From positions 1-6,730 of the forward strand of contig QIIH01000304.1 in assembly GCA_003229235.1 (NCBI GenBank): a stretch of DNA of 6,730 bases, read 5' to 3'. Positions 1 to 5,053 of the stretch are shown here, one piece after another; within the stretch, counting starts at the first letter, position 1, and every line of letters starts with the position of its first letter. The notes under the pieces were generated by a model, which saw nothing but the letters and a program-made list of their open reading frames with translations, was not told where the DNA came from and searched no databases. The position numbers were made by a program, and so were the translations under genes. The DNA comes from Flavobacteriales bacterium. GTDB taxonomy: Bacteria; Bacteroidota; Bacteroidia; Flavobacteriales; Flavobacteriaceae.

Positions 1-1
1 T

Positions 2-82
2 GGCGAAAAACCAAAATGGTCCCGTCCAGACCATATAATTGAGCGTAACATAGAAGCCAAACAAAAGGCAAAGTTACAGTAG
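2..82 (+). CDS. 3' end of an unidentified gene (partial)
   Basis: Frame 2 is open from the window edge to a TAG at 80-82 and reads as a 26-residue C-terminus, charged and rich in Lys, Arg and Glu, with the stretch KWSRPDHIIERN near its start. The composition looks like a natural hydrophilic protein tail, and the other two frames meet stops early or give less protein-like sequence. The gene starts outside the window and too little remains to name a family. It points the same way as the lipoprotein gene that follows, 84 bp later, with a possible promoter between them. Confidence 0.42.
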   Translation, partial: GEKPKWSRPDHIIERNIEAKQKAKLQ

Positions 83-102
83 CTAAACACAGATTCGACA
101 AT

Positions 103-132
103 TTTTTTTAACAGGAGGCGTTTAATAGTTTG
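103..132 (+). promoter_or_regulatory. Possible promoter of the FN3 lipoprotein gene
   Basis: ATAGTTTG at 125-132 is a 7-of-8 match to the Bacteroidota -7 box TAnnTTTG. A T-run at 102-109 lies at about the right distance for the -33 element but lacks a clear TTG. An AGGAGG at 113-118 is not positioned for any credible start codon and is probably coincidental. The call is weak. Confidence 0.28.
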
Positions 133-166
133 GAACACCACTACTTAGAACTATAAATCTACTATT

Positions 167-793
167 ATGCGAAAATTGCTATTAATGGCATTCGTGGCGC
201 TTTGTGTGACCGCTTGTTCCAAAAACGATGATACTACAAATAATTGCCCTCAACCCGGCAGTATTGTGATTGAACAACTAAACAGTACCTCGGTGCTATT
301 TAGTTGGGGAATCGAGACAGAAACTGCTTGGGAGATCGAATATGGGCTTGCAAACTTTGCCTTGGGCACCGGAACTATTAAGCAAACCTCGCAAGAAGAT
401 CATTTTATCGAAGGTTTAGAACCAGAAACAGACTACCGTATTTATTTACGTACTAATTGTGGCTCTGATGGTTTTAGTGAGTATATCTCTGTAGATATTA
501 CAACACCAATGATCGCGGCTCGATGTAATACACCTTCAAATTTGCAATTAGTGAGCCTTACCGATACGAGTATTGAGTTATCTTGGGACGAAAATGATGA
601 GACTTCATGGGAGGTCGAGTACGGACCAGTAGGCTTTATGCCAGGAACCGGGTTGTTGGTTGCTACATCGCAAAACTCTTATAATATTGAGGGATTAAAT
701 TCTGGAGTTACTTACGAAATATATGTTAGGGCCAATTGTGGTGTAGATGGCTATAGTGAGTATTCTGAAGCTTTAGTTATCACAACCGACTAA
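167..793 (+). CDS. Lipoprotein with two fibronectin type III domains
   Basis: The protein has 208 residues. A hydrophobic signal peptide (residues 3-16) ends in a lipobox V-T-A-C with the lipidated Cys at 17. The residues after it, S-K-N-D-D, resemble the acidic lipoprotein export signal that sends Bacteroidota lipoproteins to the cell surface. Two tandem FN3 domains follow, about 27-114 and 120-207. They align at a fixed offset of 93 residues: Trp55/Trp148 in the motif WE[IV]EYG, Cys27/Cys120 and Cys98/Cys191. The equal 71-residue Cys spacing suggests one disulfide per domain. FN3 domains usually mediate adhesion, carbohydrate contact or spacing. No catalytic domain is present, so this is probably a small surface-exposed binding or scaffold lipoprotein. 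The ATG at 167 is the only start that yields a complete signal peptide. A strong terminator follows, so the gene is probably monocistronic. Confidence 0.88.
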   Translation: MRKLLLMAFVALCVTACSKNDDTTNNCPQPGSIVIEQLNSTSVLFSWGIETETAWEIEYGLANFALGTGTIKQTSQEDHFIEGLEPETDYRIYLRTNCGSDGFSEYISVDITTPMIAARCNTPSNLQLVSLTDTSIELSWDENDETSWEVEYGPVGFMPGTGLLVATSQNSYNIEGLNSGVTYEIYVRANCGVDGYSEYSEALVITTD

Positions 794-815
794 TTATTAG
801 ACTGTTATTATTTGT

Positions 816-847
816 AAAGAGGCGCGTTTTTCTCGTCTCTTTTTTTT
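816..847 (+). terminator. Rho-independent terminator after the FN3 lipoprotein gene
   Basis: AGAGGCGCG (818-826) pairs with CTCGTCTCT (832-840) across a TTTTT loop, with one mismatch and one G-U pair. Flanking A and T residues extend the stem. A T-run at 841-847 follows directly. It lies 23 bp after the stop codon. Confidence 0.8.
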
Positions 848-879
848 GAAGGCAAATTCTTTTTTCTTTTGTAATTTTG
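846..879 (+). promoter_or_regulatory. Promoter of the cupin/JmjC gene
   Basis: TAATTTTG at 872-879 matches the Bacteroidota -7 box TAnnTTTG exactly. A TTG at 846-848 could serve as the -33 element with a 23-nt spacer, at the long end of the usual range. Transcription would start near 886, giving a leader of about 15 nt before the ATG at 902. The box sits just after the terminator of the preceding gene, as expected for an independent transcript. Confidence 0.5.
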
Positions 880-901
880 TGTTTTAGCTGTAATACACCA
901 A

Positions 902-1765
902 ATGAACTTACGCCCGATAGAAGTGCGAGATGCCATAAGTAAGGAGGACTTTCTTAAAGAGTACTTTAAGCCTCAAAAACCTGTGGTTATTCGCGGGTTT
1001 ATTGAAGATTGGCCAGCATATAAAAAATGGGATTTAGATTATATGGCCGATGTTGCGTGTGATGTACAAGTTCCTTTATACGACGATCGCCCAGTAAATT
1101 ACAAAGATGGTTTTAACGAGCCACATGCTACCATGAAAATGGCAGATTATATAGATCTTCTCAAGAGTGAGCCCACTAAGTACCGCATTTTTTTGTGGAA
1201 TATCTTAAAAGAAGTCCCTGCCTTACAGAAAGACTTTAGCTACCCAGATTTTGGATTGCGACTCTTAAAAGGCTTGCCCATGATGTTTTTTGGAGGTCAA
1301 GACTCTCACACTTTTATGCATTACGACATAGATTTAGCTAACATATTTCACTTTCATTTTCAGGGTAAAAAAGAAGTGATTCTCTTTGATCAAAAGCAGA
1401 ACGATTATTTATATAAAGTACCGTATTCGCTTATCACAAGAGAAGACATCAATTTTGCTGATCCCGATTATACCAAGTGGCCTGCTTTAGAAAAAGCACA
1501 AGGCTATAAAACCAATTTGGAGCATGGCGATGTTTTGTATATGCCTGAGGGATATTGGCATTATATGCGTTATCTCACGCCAGGTTTTAGTATGAGCTTA
1601 AGAGCCATAGCACGAAATCCTAAAAATTTGAGTAGGGCGATTTACAACATTTTTGTAATGCGGCATTTCGACAATCTTATGAGGCGTCTTAAAGGCCAAG
1701 CTTGGATTGATGGTAAAAATGAGAAGGCGATTAAGCGTACGCATCGAAAGCTAAAAGCCTCTTAA
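902..1765 (+). CDS. Cupin-like JmjC-type putative 2-oxoglutarate/Fe(II) oxygenase
   Basis: The protein has 287 residues and no signal peptide, so it is probably cytoplasmic. The N-terminus has the family hallmark PVVIRGFIEDWPA (27-39), where cupin_8/JmjC proteins read roughly 'P-V-V-I-R-G-x-x-x-x-W-P-A'. The iron triad is visible: His140 and Asp142 in the MHYD context (HxD) and His220 at the end of PEGYWH. Lys156 or Lys157 in FQGKKEVILF is a candidate for binding the 2-oxoglutarate carboxylate. The basic C-terminal tail (about 239-287) lies outside the cupin core. Characterised members (FIH, ribosomal oxygenases, JMJD5) hydroxylate protein side chains; bacterial members are mostly untested, so the substrate is unknown. 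The gene has its own promoter-like box and ends tail to tail with recX, the two TAA stops overlapping by 4 bp in a shared TTAA. Confidence 0.85.
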   Translation: MNLRPIEVRDAISKEDFLKEYFKPQKPVVIRGFIEDWPAYKKWDLDYMADVACDVQVPLYDDRPVNYKDGFNEPHATMKMADYIDLLKSEPTKYRIFLWNILKEVPALQKDFSYPDFGLRLLKGLPMMFFGGQDSHTFMHYDIDLANIFHFHFQGKKEVILFDQKQNDYLYKVPYSLITREDINFADPDYTKWPALEKAQGYKTNLEHGDVLYMPEGYWHYMRYLTPGFSMSLRAIARNPKNLSRAIYNIFVMRHFDNLMRRLKGQAWIDGKNEKAIKRTHRKLKAS

Positions 1766-2235
1766 GGAATAAGCTCTGCAGCACGAGTATAAACCAGAGA
1801 AGACTCCCAGCCCCTATATAAAAGATAGTCTGCTAGTTTTTTGCGTTTCTTGTATTTATTTGTCTCGGTAAGCTGGTCGAATCGTTTTTGTGATAGGGTA
1901 TAAAAAGCGGCCATATAATCGGCGTCAGAAATCTCCTGTAAGCCTTTTTTAATATTGTAGGCAGATAGCTCTCGCATTTTTAGCTCTCTTGTAATACGAA
2001 CACGCCCCCACTTTTTAATTCTAAATTTTCCTCTTACAAAGGATTGCGCAAAACGTGTCTCGTCTAAGTAATTAAGCTTGCTAAGATGTTGCAAAATAAT
2101 ATCCTGCGCTTCGGGTATCATCTTCATTTGCCGCAACTTTTCGCGCACTTCCTTATAGCATCGCTCTTGATAAGCACAATAGGCTTCGGCCTTGGCTTTG
2201 GCCTCGTCGATAGTATAAGATTGGTGATTATTCAC
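1762..2235 (-). CDS. recX: Regulatory protein RecX
   Basis: The protein has 157 residues, the usual length for RecX. It is all-helical, with the family's repeated three-helix pattern. The first repeat (about 10-52) includes AYQERCYKEVREKL. The second (about 55-95) has the signature LNYLDETRFAQSFVRGKFRIKKWG followed by RVRITRELKMREL. The third (about 100-155) includes LADYLLYRGWESSLVY. RecX binds RecA filaments and restrains their extension, limiting recombination and SOS induction; this is family knowledge. recA is not in the window. The start codon is GTG: an in-frame TAA lies four codons upstream with no ATG between, and the next Met (residue 37) would remove most of the first repeat. A membrane-protein gene on the same strand ends 60 bp upstream with no evident terminator, so co-transcription is possible. 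Confidence 0.92.
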   Translation of the reverse strand: MNNHQSYTIDEAKAKAEAYCAYQERCYKEVREKLRQMKMIPEAQDIILQHLSKLNYLDETRFAQSFVRGKFRIKKWGRVRITRELKMRELSAYNIKKGLQEISDADYMAAFYTLSQKRFDQLTETNKYKKRKKLADYLLYRGWESSLVYTRAAELIP

Positions 2236-2295
2236 CCCGCTAAATTAAGCAAATCCTGTATAAATTAGAATAGAAATGATAACCCGGCATTAATT

Positions 2296-3048
2296 TTAAG
2301 TGTTGGGTTTATCTTTAAAGATGGTATCGCCTTTTACAAACCAGGCCACCCCAAAACTCTCTACAGCAAGTGTCTCCATCCAAAAGGTAATTTGATTTGC
2401 TTCGTAGGTTTCCGGACTCATTATTACACCCATCATTCCAAGTACCATTACAAGGAGCGCGACAATCATCATCACTCCACAAACACGATAAATGCGGTTT
2501 CTTATTTTTTTACGTCCCCCTCTTGCTTCAGGAGCCTTGTCCGATTTTGTAAATAAAAATAGGGCCATAAATGCTAAGCAACCTAAAAAGATGGCAGCGG
2601 CTCCTAAATGGAGGCTGGGTATCAGGTCTGCTTTATTAATGTATGTAACTATCGCCTCTGCGCCTTTGGTTTTACACACATAACAGACGTCATAAAGATT
2701 GCTTGTAGGGAACAGCACTACAATCAAAGCCCCAATTCCTGCCGCCGTAGAAATATAAAAATCAAGGCGCTCTCTACTTTTATATATTATTAAAAAGACA
2801 GCCATTAAGCTTAAAATCACGGTGAAAATTGTTCCTGCACGAGTATAAAAGTAATGACTCAAAGACTCTAAAGGTGTGGTGCTTCCGGTAGTAATAAAGA
2901 GGTACAGAAATAGTACAATAGGCATAAGCATGCCCAGTAAGCCCACCAATACTCTAAGGCTTTTGCTACTTTGTAGCCAATTGTTGTCTTCGCCAGTAAA
3001 TTCGACACTAAGTACTTTTTCTAACGTATTTTGTTCTTGTAGTTGCAT
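2296..3048 (-). CDS. Six-helix membrane protein of unknown function
   Basis: From the preferred start the protein has 250 residues and six likely transmembrane helices, about 31-52, 68-88, 97-115, 146-167, 187-209 and 221-238. Positively charged loops (90-96 and 168-186, the latter with GGRKKIRNR) place both termini in the cytoplasm. A CYVC pair (Cys122, Cys125) falls in the periplasmic loop between helices 3 and 4. Motifs that look conserved are SHYFYTRAG (64-72), FPTSN (113-117) and FWMETLAVESFGVAWFVKG (222-240). I recognise this pattern from uncharacterised bacterial membrane proteins broadly similar in layout to DUF998, but cannot give a function. The frame is open to 3144. I chose the ATG at 3048 because the 32 extra residues are basic and unlike a natural N-terminus, and the longer form would run to the edge of the hairpin element at 3155-3230. 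Confidence 0.75.
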   Translation of the reverse strand: MQLQEQNTLEKVLSVEFTGEDNNWLQSSKSLRVLVGLLGMLMPIVLFLYLFITTGSTTPLESLSHYFYTRAGTIFTVILSLMAVFLIIYKSRERLDFYISTAAGIGALIVVLFPTSNLYDVCYVCKTKGAEAIVTYINKADLIPSLHLGAAAIFLGCLAFMALFLFTKSDKAPEARGGRKKIRNRIYRVCGVMMIVALLVMVLGMMGVIMSPETYEANQITFWMETLAVESFGVAWFVKGDTIFKDKPNT

Positions 3049-3154
3049 GATAGATCGGTTTCTAATTAAAGATTCTAACTTGCTGAATTTCAGGCTGTAA
3101 ACTAAGAGGGTAAATACGTGGTTTTTGGTTTGGGCGCTTCTCACCTATGGTTCG

Positions 3155-3230
3155 ACCGCGCTCTCGGCTATATCCCTGTAGTGAGTTTACACTACTACAG
3201 GGGATGCCGCCTTTATCACTAGCGCGAGGT
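3155..3230 (-). ncRNA. Structured RNA or repeat element in three nested stems
   Basis: Three nested inverted repeats form one long interrupted helix. The outer stem is ACCGCGCT (3155-3162) with AGCGC plus GGT (3221-3230, two bases bulged). The middle stem is CGGC (3165-3168) with GCCG (3206-3209). The inner hairpin is CCCTGTAGTG (3174-3183) with CACTACTACAGGG (3190-3203), a three-base TAC bulge and a six-base loop. Read on the minus strand, the phrases GTGATAAAGGCGGCATCC and ATATAGCCGAGAGCGCGG look to me like an element that recurs in intergenic regions of many Flavobacteriia. The strand is assigned on that recollection, since the helix folds on either strand. The Flavo-1 RNA family is one candidate, not established here. 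It ends about 107 bp upstream of the membrane-protein start on the same strand, so it could lie in that gene's leader. Confidence 0.5.
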
Positions 3231-3280
3231 ATGTTTATAATTCAAATTTGGTTTGCCGCTTCGCGGGCTACCAGACTCGA

Positions 3281-3299
3281 AAATGCCCTGTGGGCATTT
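3281..3299. repeat. Perfect 8-bp hairpin
   Basis: AAATGCCC (3281-3288) and GGGCATTT (3292-3299) are perfect inverted repeats around a TGT loop. No T-run follows on either strand, so it is not a classical terminator. Confidence 0.75.
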
Positions 3300-3311
3300 G
3301 AGATATTGGTA

Positions 3312-3326
3312 TGGACAGAATGTCCA
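3312..3326. repeat. Perfect 6-bp hairpin with GAA loop
   Basis: TGGACA (3312-3317) and TGTCCA (3321-3326) flank GAA. The related word TGTGGACAC recurs near 3462-3470, suggesting that both belong to the same family of short elements. Confidence 0.6.
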
Positions 3327-3526
3327 CTGGATGTTTTTCTTTCTGTAACATACTTTTTTGCACTGCGCCTTCGCGTAGCCGCTTCGGCAGAGCGAGGTTG
3401 CCCAAAACCACTTCTCATTTTTTCTTTGTTCCTCCAAAGACTACTGAAAAGAAAAGTATCCTGTGGACACATTGAATGAAGCACCACAAAGAACTTTATA
3501 TCCTCTCACAACATATTCTTCTTCTT

Positions 3527-3556
3527 AACTTTTCTTTACTCCTCTAAAGAAAAGTT
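3527..3556. repeat. Perfect 12-bp inverted repeat
   Basis: AACTTTTCTTTA (3527-3538) and TAAAGAAAAGTT (3545-3556) pair perfectly around the loop CTCCTC. A looser relative lies at about 3420-3456 (TTTCTTTG, CCTCCAAAGA and GAAAAGAAAAG), so this is one of two imperfect copies. The pattern of TTTTCTTT, a short GA/CT-rich loop and AAAGAAAA looks to me typical of flavobacterial intergenic repeats. There is no clean T-run after either arm, so terminator function is uncertain. Confidence 0.75.
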
Positions 3557-3647
3557 GCAAAAGAAAGGAGTTAATCTTAATCGATTTTTGCCATCACCTT
3601 CGCTAAAACTTCGGTAATCAAAGGGCAAAACCCCTCGTCATTTCTGA

Positions 3648-3727
3648 GTCGCTCGCTTCTGCTGCGCAACTTTGCGAGCAAATTGCTCCGCAGGTCTCGG
3701 CGTGCGACATCGAACCGAACATAACTC
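3648..3727 (-). repeat. Inverted-repeat copy on the left of the two-gene unit
   Basis: On the minus strand this block contains GAGTTATGTTCGGTTCGATG (3708-3727), GTCGCACGCCGA (3697-3708), a hairpin segment, and AAAGTTGCGCAGCAGAAGCG (3654-3673). Inverted counterparts lie at 6548-6730. The 20 bases at 3697-3716 are identical to 6685-6704, and 3708-3727 matches 6548-6567 at 19 of 20 positions. Relative to the right-hand copy it carries about 23 extra bases, including the palindrome GAGCAA-A-TTGCTC. It begins 35 bp beyond the stop codon of the PqiA-like gene. Confidence 0.75.
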
Positions 3728-3732
3728 GGTAT

Positions 3733-3762
3733 CGATGGAGCCATCGCAGATGGCTGAGCCAT
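3733..3762. repeat. Two adjacent small palindromes at the 3' end of the PqiA-like gene
   Basis: CGATGG-AG-CCATCG (3733-3746) and ATGGCT-G-AGCCAT (3750-3762) are both perfect 6-bp hairpins. The second touches the stop codon of the minus-strand gene (TAA at 3764-3762). They may stabilise the 3' end of the transcript or be part of the adjoining repeat. No T-run follows on the minus strand, so intrinsic termination is not supported. Confidence 0.55.
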
Positions 3763-5018
3763 TAGGATTGATTAATTTCTGTTGATTGAATTTTCTGAGA
3801 GGTAAAAAGGCTCAAAAGCACAAATATTGTAAATGCAAAAAACCCAAAAAGGAGATTTGACTGATTTGTGGCTAAGAGTTCTATCGATTTGGACAGTCCT
3901 TCAAGTTGCCTTAATTGCTCTGAAATGATGCCATCAAAGCCTATATAAGCCATAAAAATGGCAATAACCATTACATCTGCCATCGACCATTTACCAGACT
4001 TAAATATCATGAACTTGATAAATCGATTGTCTTTTAACTTTGGGCTTTGGATATAAAAAACTGAGCTTATTATTTTAGAAACTGGAAGCAAAACACTAAA
4101 AGCAAGAACAAGAAAGCCAACAGCAATTAAGTTTATTCTATTCTGTGAAAACATTAGTTGTACTACTTCGAGAATGCTCTTGCTTTTGTAGTAAAGAACT
4201 TGATTCTTAAACTGAACTTCTTCGCCTAACAAAGTGAAAGTCATTTCAGAAATTCGTGCGTCAATTTCTATCATGGGCAAGAACACACCCATTAATAGAA
4301 ATGCCAAACCAATCAAAATAACAGGAATAAATTCAAGTCGTTTAAAACCTTTGGTTAAAACAATTAGTAATAGTGTAGCAATAGCGATTAGTATTAAAGA
4401 ATTTTTGAGAGGTTTAATATTAGACTCGATTTCTTGAATGCTTGAACTTAAAAAATCTTTTGTCCCTTGAGAATTTTTGATCGCGTACTTATATTGAATT
4501 TGGTTGTATGCGCTGTAATCGGTTTTGGAAAAGGTGTTATCTGAATATTCGTTAAGTTTGTCAACCAAATACTTACGTATTGCTTCTCTATTTTCTGGGT
4601 CATTTAAAAAGTCTAATATCTGTTCTGTAAAAATTGGGATGTCTTTTTTAATTTTGCCAAAAGTTCCAGTTAAGGAAGCAATACCACTTTCAAACCATCC
4701 TGTTATACTATTTGATTTTTCTTCATAATATCTGTCCTCCAGTTCGTCAATCGCGGTTGTCAAAAAATCAGAAATTTTGACTCGCATCTCGTCTCTGTTG
4801 GTATCATCGAGATTAAACTCTTCTATCTTTTTAGAAATAATATCGGCCAGAAGCACCTTCCATTCATCGACATTAAATAGCCCATACTTAATTTTTGAAA
4901 GCTCAATTAAATCGTTTTTGAGCTCAATTTTTTCTTGCTCTTGTTGGTAGGTATTAAAACCAACAAAACAAGTTGCGAGTAACAGAATTATTAGGAGTAT
5001 TGGTCTGAGTTTGGTCAT
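3762..5018 (-). CDS. PqiA-like inner-membrane protein with a large periplasmic domain
   Basis: The protein has 418 residues. Helix 1 (about 5-22) is followed by some 180 hydrophilic, mainly helical residues (23-205), predicted periplasmic. Five more helices follow at about 206-223, 229-250, 295-317, 346-363 and 387-406. Positive loops at 223-228 and 323-343 place the C-terminus in the cytoplasm. The C-terminal half matches the PqiA (paraquat-inducible protein A) pattern: FLPMIEIDA (246-254), LLGEEVQF (263-270), SILEVVQLMF (281-290) and the signature SGKWSMADVMVIAIFMAYI (341-359). E. coli PqiA and YebS carry two such domains with zinc-binding CxxC pairs and work with MCE proteins in envelope lipid transport. 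Here there is one domain, the only cysteine is Cys17, and no MCE gene is nearby. The gene starts 35 bp after the nuclease-like gene and is probably co-transcribed with it. The exact role is unknown. Confidence 0.72.
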   Translation of the reverse strand: MTKLRPILLIILLLATCFVGFNTYQQEQEKIELKNDLIELSKIKYGLFNVDEWKVLLADIISKKIEEFNLDDTNRDEMRVKISDFLTTAIDELEDRYYEEKSNSITGWFESGIASLTGTFGKIKKDIPIFTEQILDFLNDPENREAIRKYLVDKLNEYSDNTFSKTDYSAYNQIQYKYAIKNSQGTKDFLSSSIQEIESNIKPLKNSLILIAIATLLLIVLTKGFKRLEFIPVILIGLAFLLMGVFLPMIEIDARISEMTFTLLGEEVQFKNQVLYYKSKSILEVVQLMFSQNRINLIAVGFLVLAFSVLLPVSKIISSVFYIQSPKLKDNRFIKFMIFKSGKWSMADVMVIAIFMAYIGFDGIISEQLRQLEGLSKSIELLATNQSNLLFGFFAFTIFVLLSLFTSQKIQSTEINQS

Positions 5019-5053
5019 ATTTTACAGAAACAATCAGAAATTATCTTTTTATT

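Larger units (their letters stand above)
3231..3761. other. Gene-free mosaic of hairpins and repeats
   Basis: No convincing coding sequence is present. The open frames here change composition abruptly and run through palindromes. Visible hairpins include CCGC-TTC-GCGG (3256-3266), 3281-3299, 3312-3326, GCCG-CTT-CGGC (3378-3388), 3527-3556, CGCAA-CT-TTGCG (3665-3676), GAGCAA-A-TTGCTC (3676-3688) and the pair at 3733-3762. The 9-mer GCCGCTTCG occurs at 3255 and 3378. Blocks of A/T-rich and GC-richer sequence alternate, unlike the neighbouring genes. This looks like several intergenic repeat units accumulated side by side. Confidence 0.6.

Noticed and set aside
3097..3104. Promoter for the membrane-protein gene (TAGTTTAC on the minus strand)
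   Set aside because: It lacks the final TTTG match and no -33 TTG lies at the right distance.
3049..3144. N-terminal extension of the membrane protein to the ATG at 3144
   Set aside because: The 32 additional residues are basic and irregular, and the ATG at 3048 gives a typical start before the first helix.
3147..3487. Overlapping open frames on both strands (up to 110 codons)
   Set aside because: They cross several hairpins, have no consistent composition or recognisable domain, and several frames on both strands are open at once, as expected in a locally stop-poor repeat.
3281..3556. Hairpins read as intrinsic terminators
   Set aside because: None is followed by a clear T-run on the strand that would be transcribed.
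3577..3762. 61-codon minus-strand frame whose ATG overlaps the stop of the PqiA-like gene (TAATG)
   Set aside because: The stop-start overlap is tempting, but the frame runs straight through the inverted repeat and palindromes at 3648-3762, and the Ala/Arg/Ser-rich translation follows the repeat composition. Similar peptides would arise wherever the repeat occurs. Kept out without evidence of translation.
3708..3764. Integron attC-like site after the PqiA-like gene
   Set aside because: The folded repeat with GTTATG-like ends recalls attC, but I could not find a proper pair of RYYYAAC and GTTRRRY core sites with matching inner arms, and no integrase is visible.
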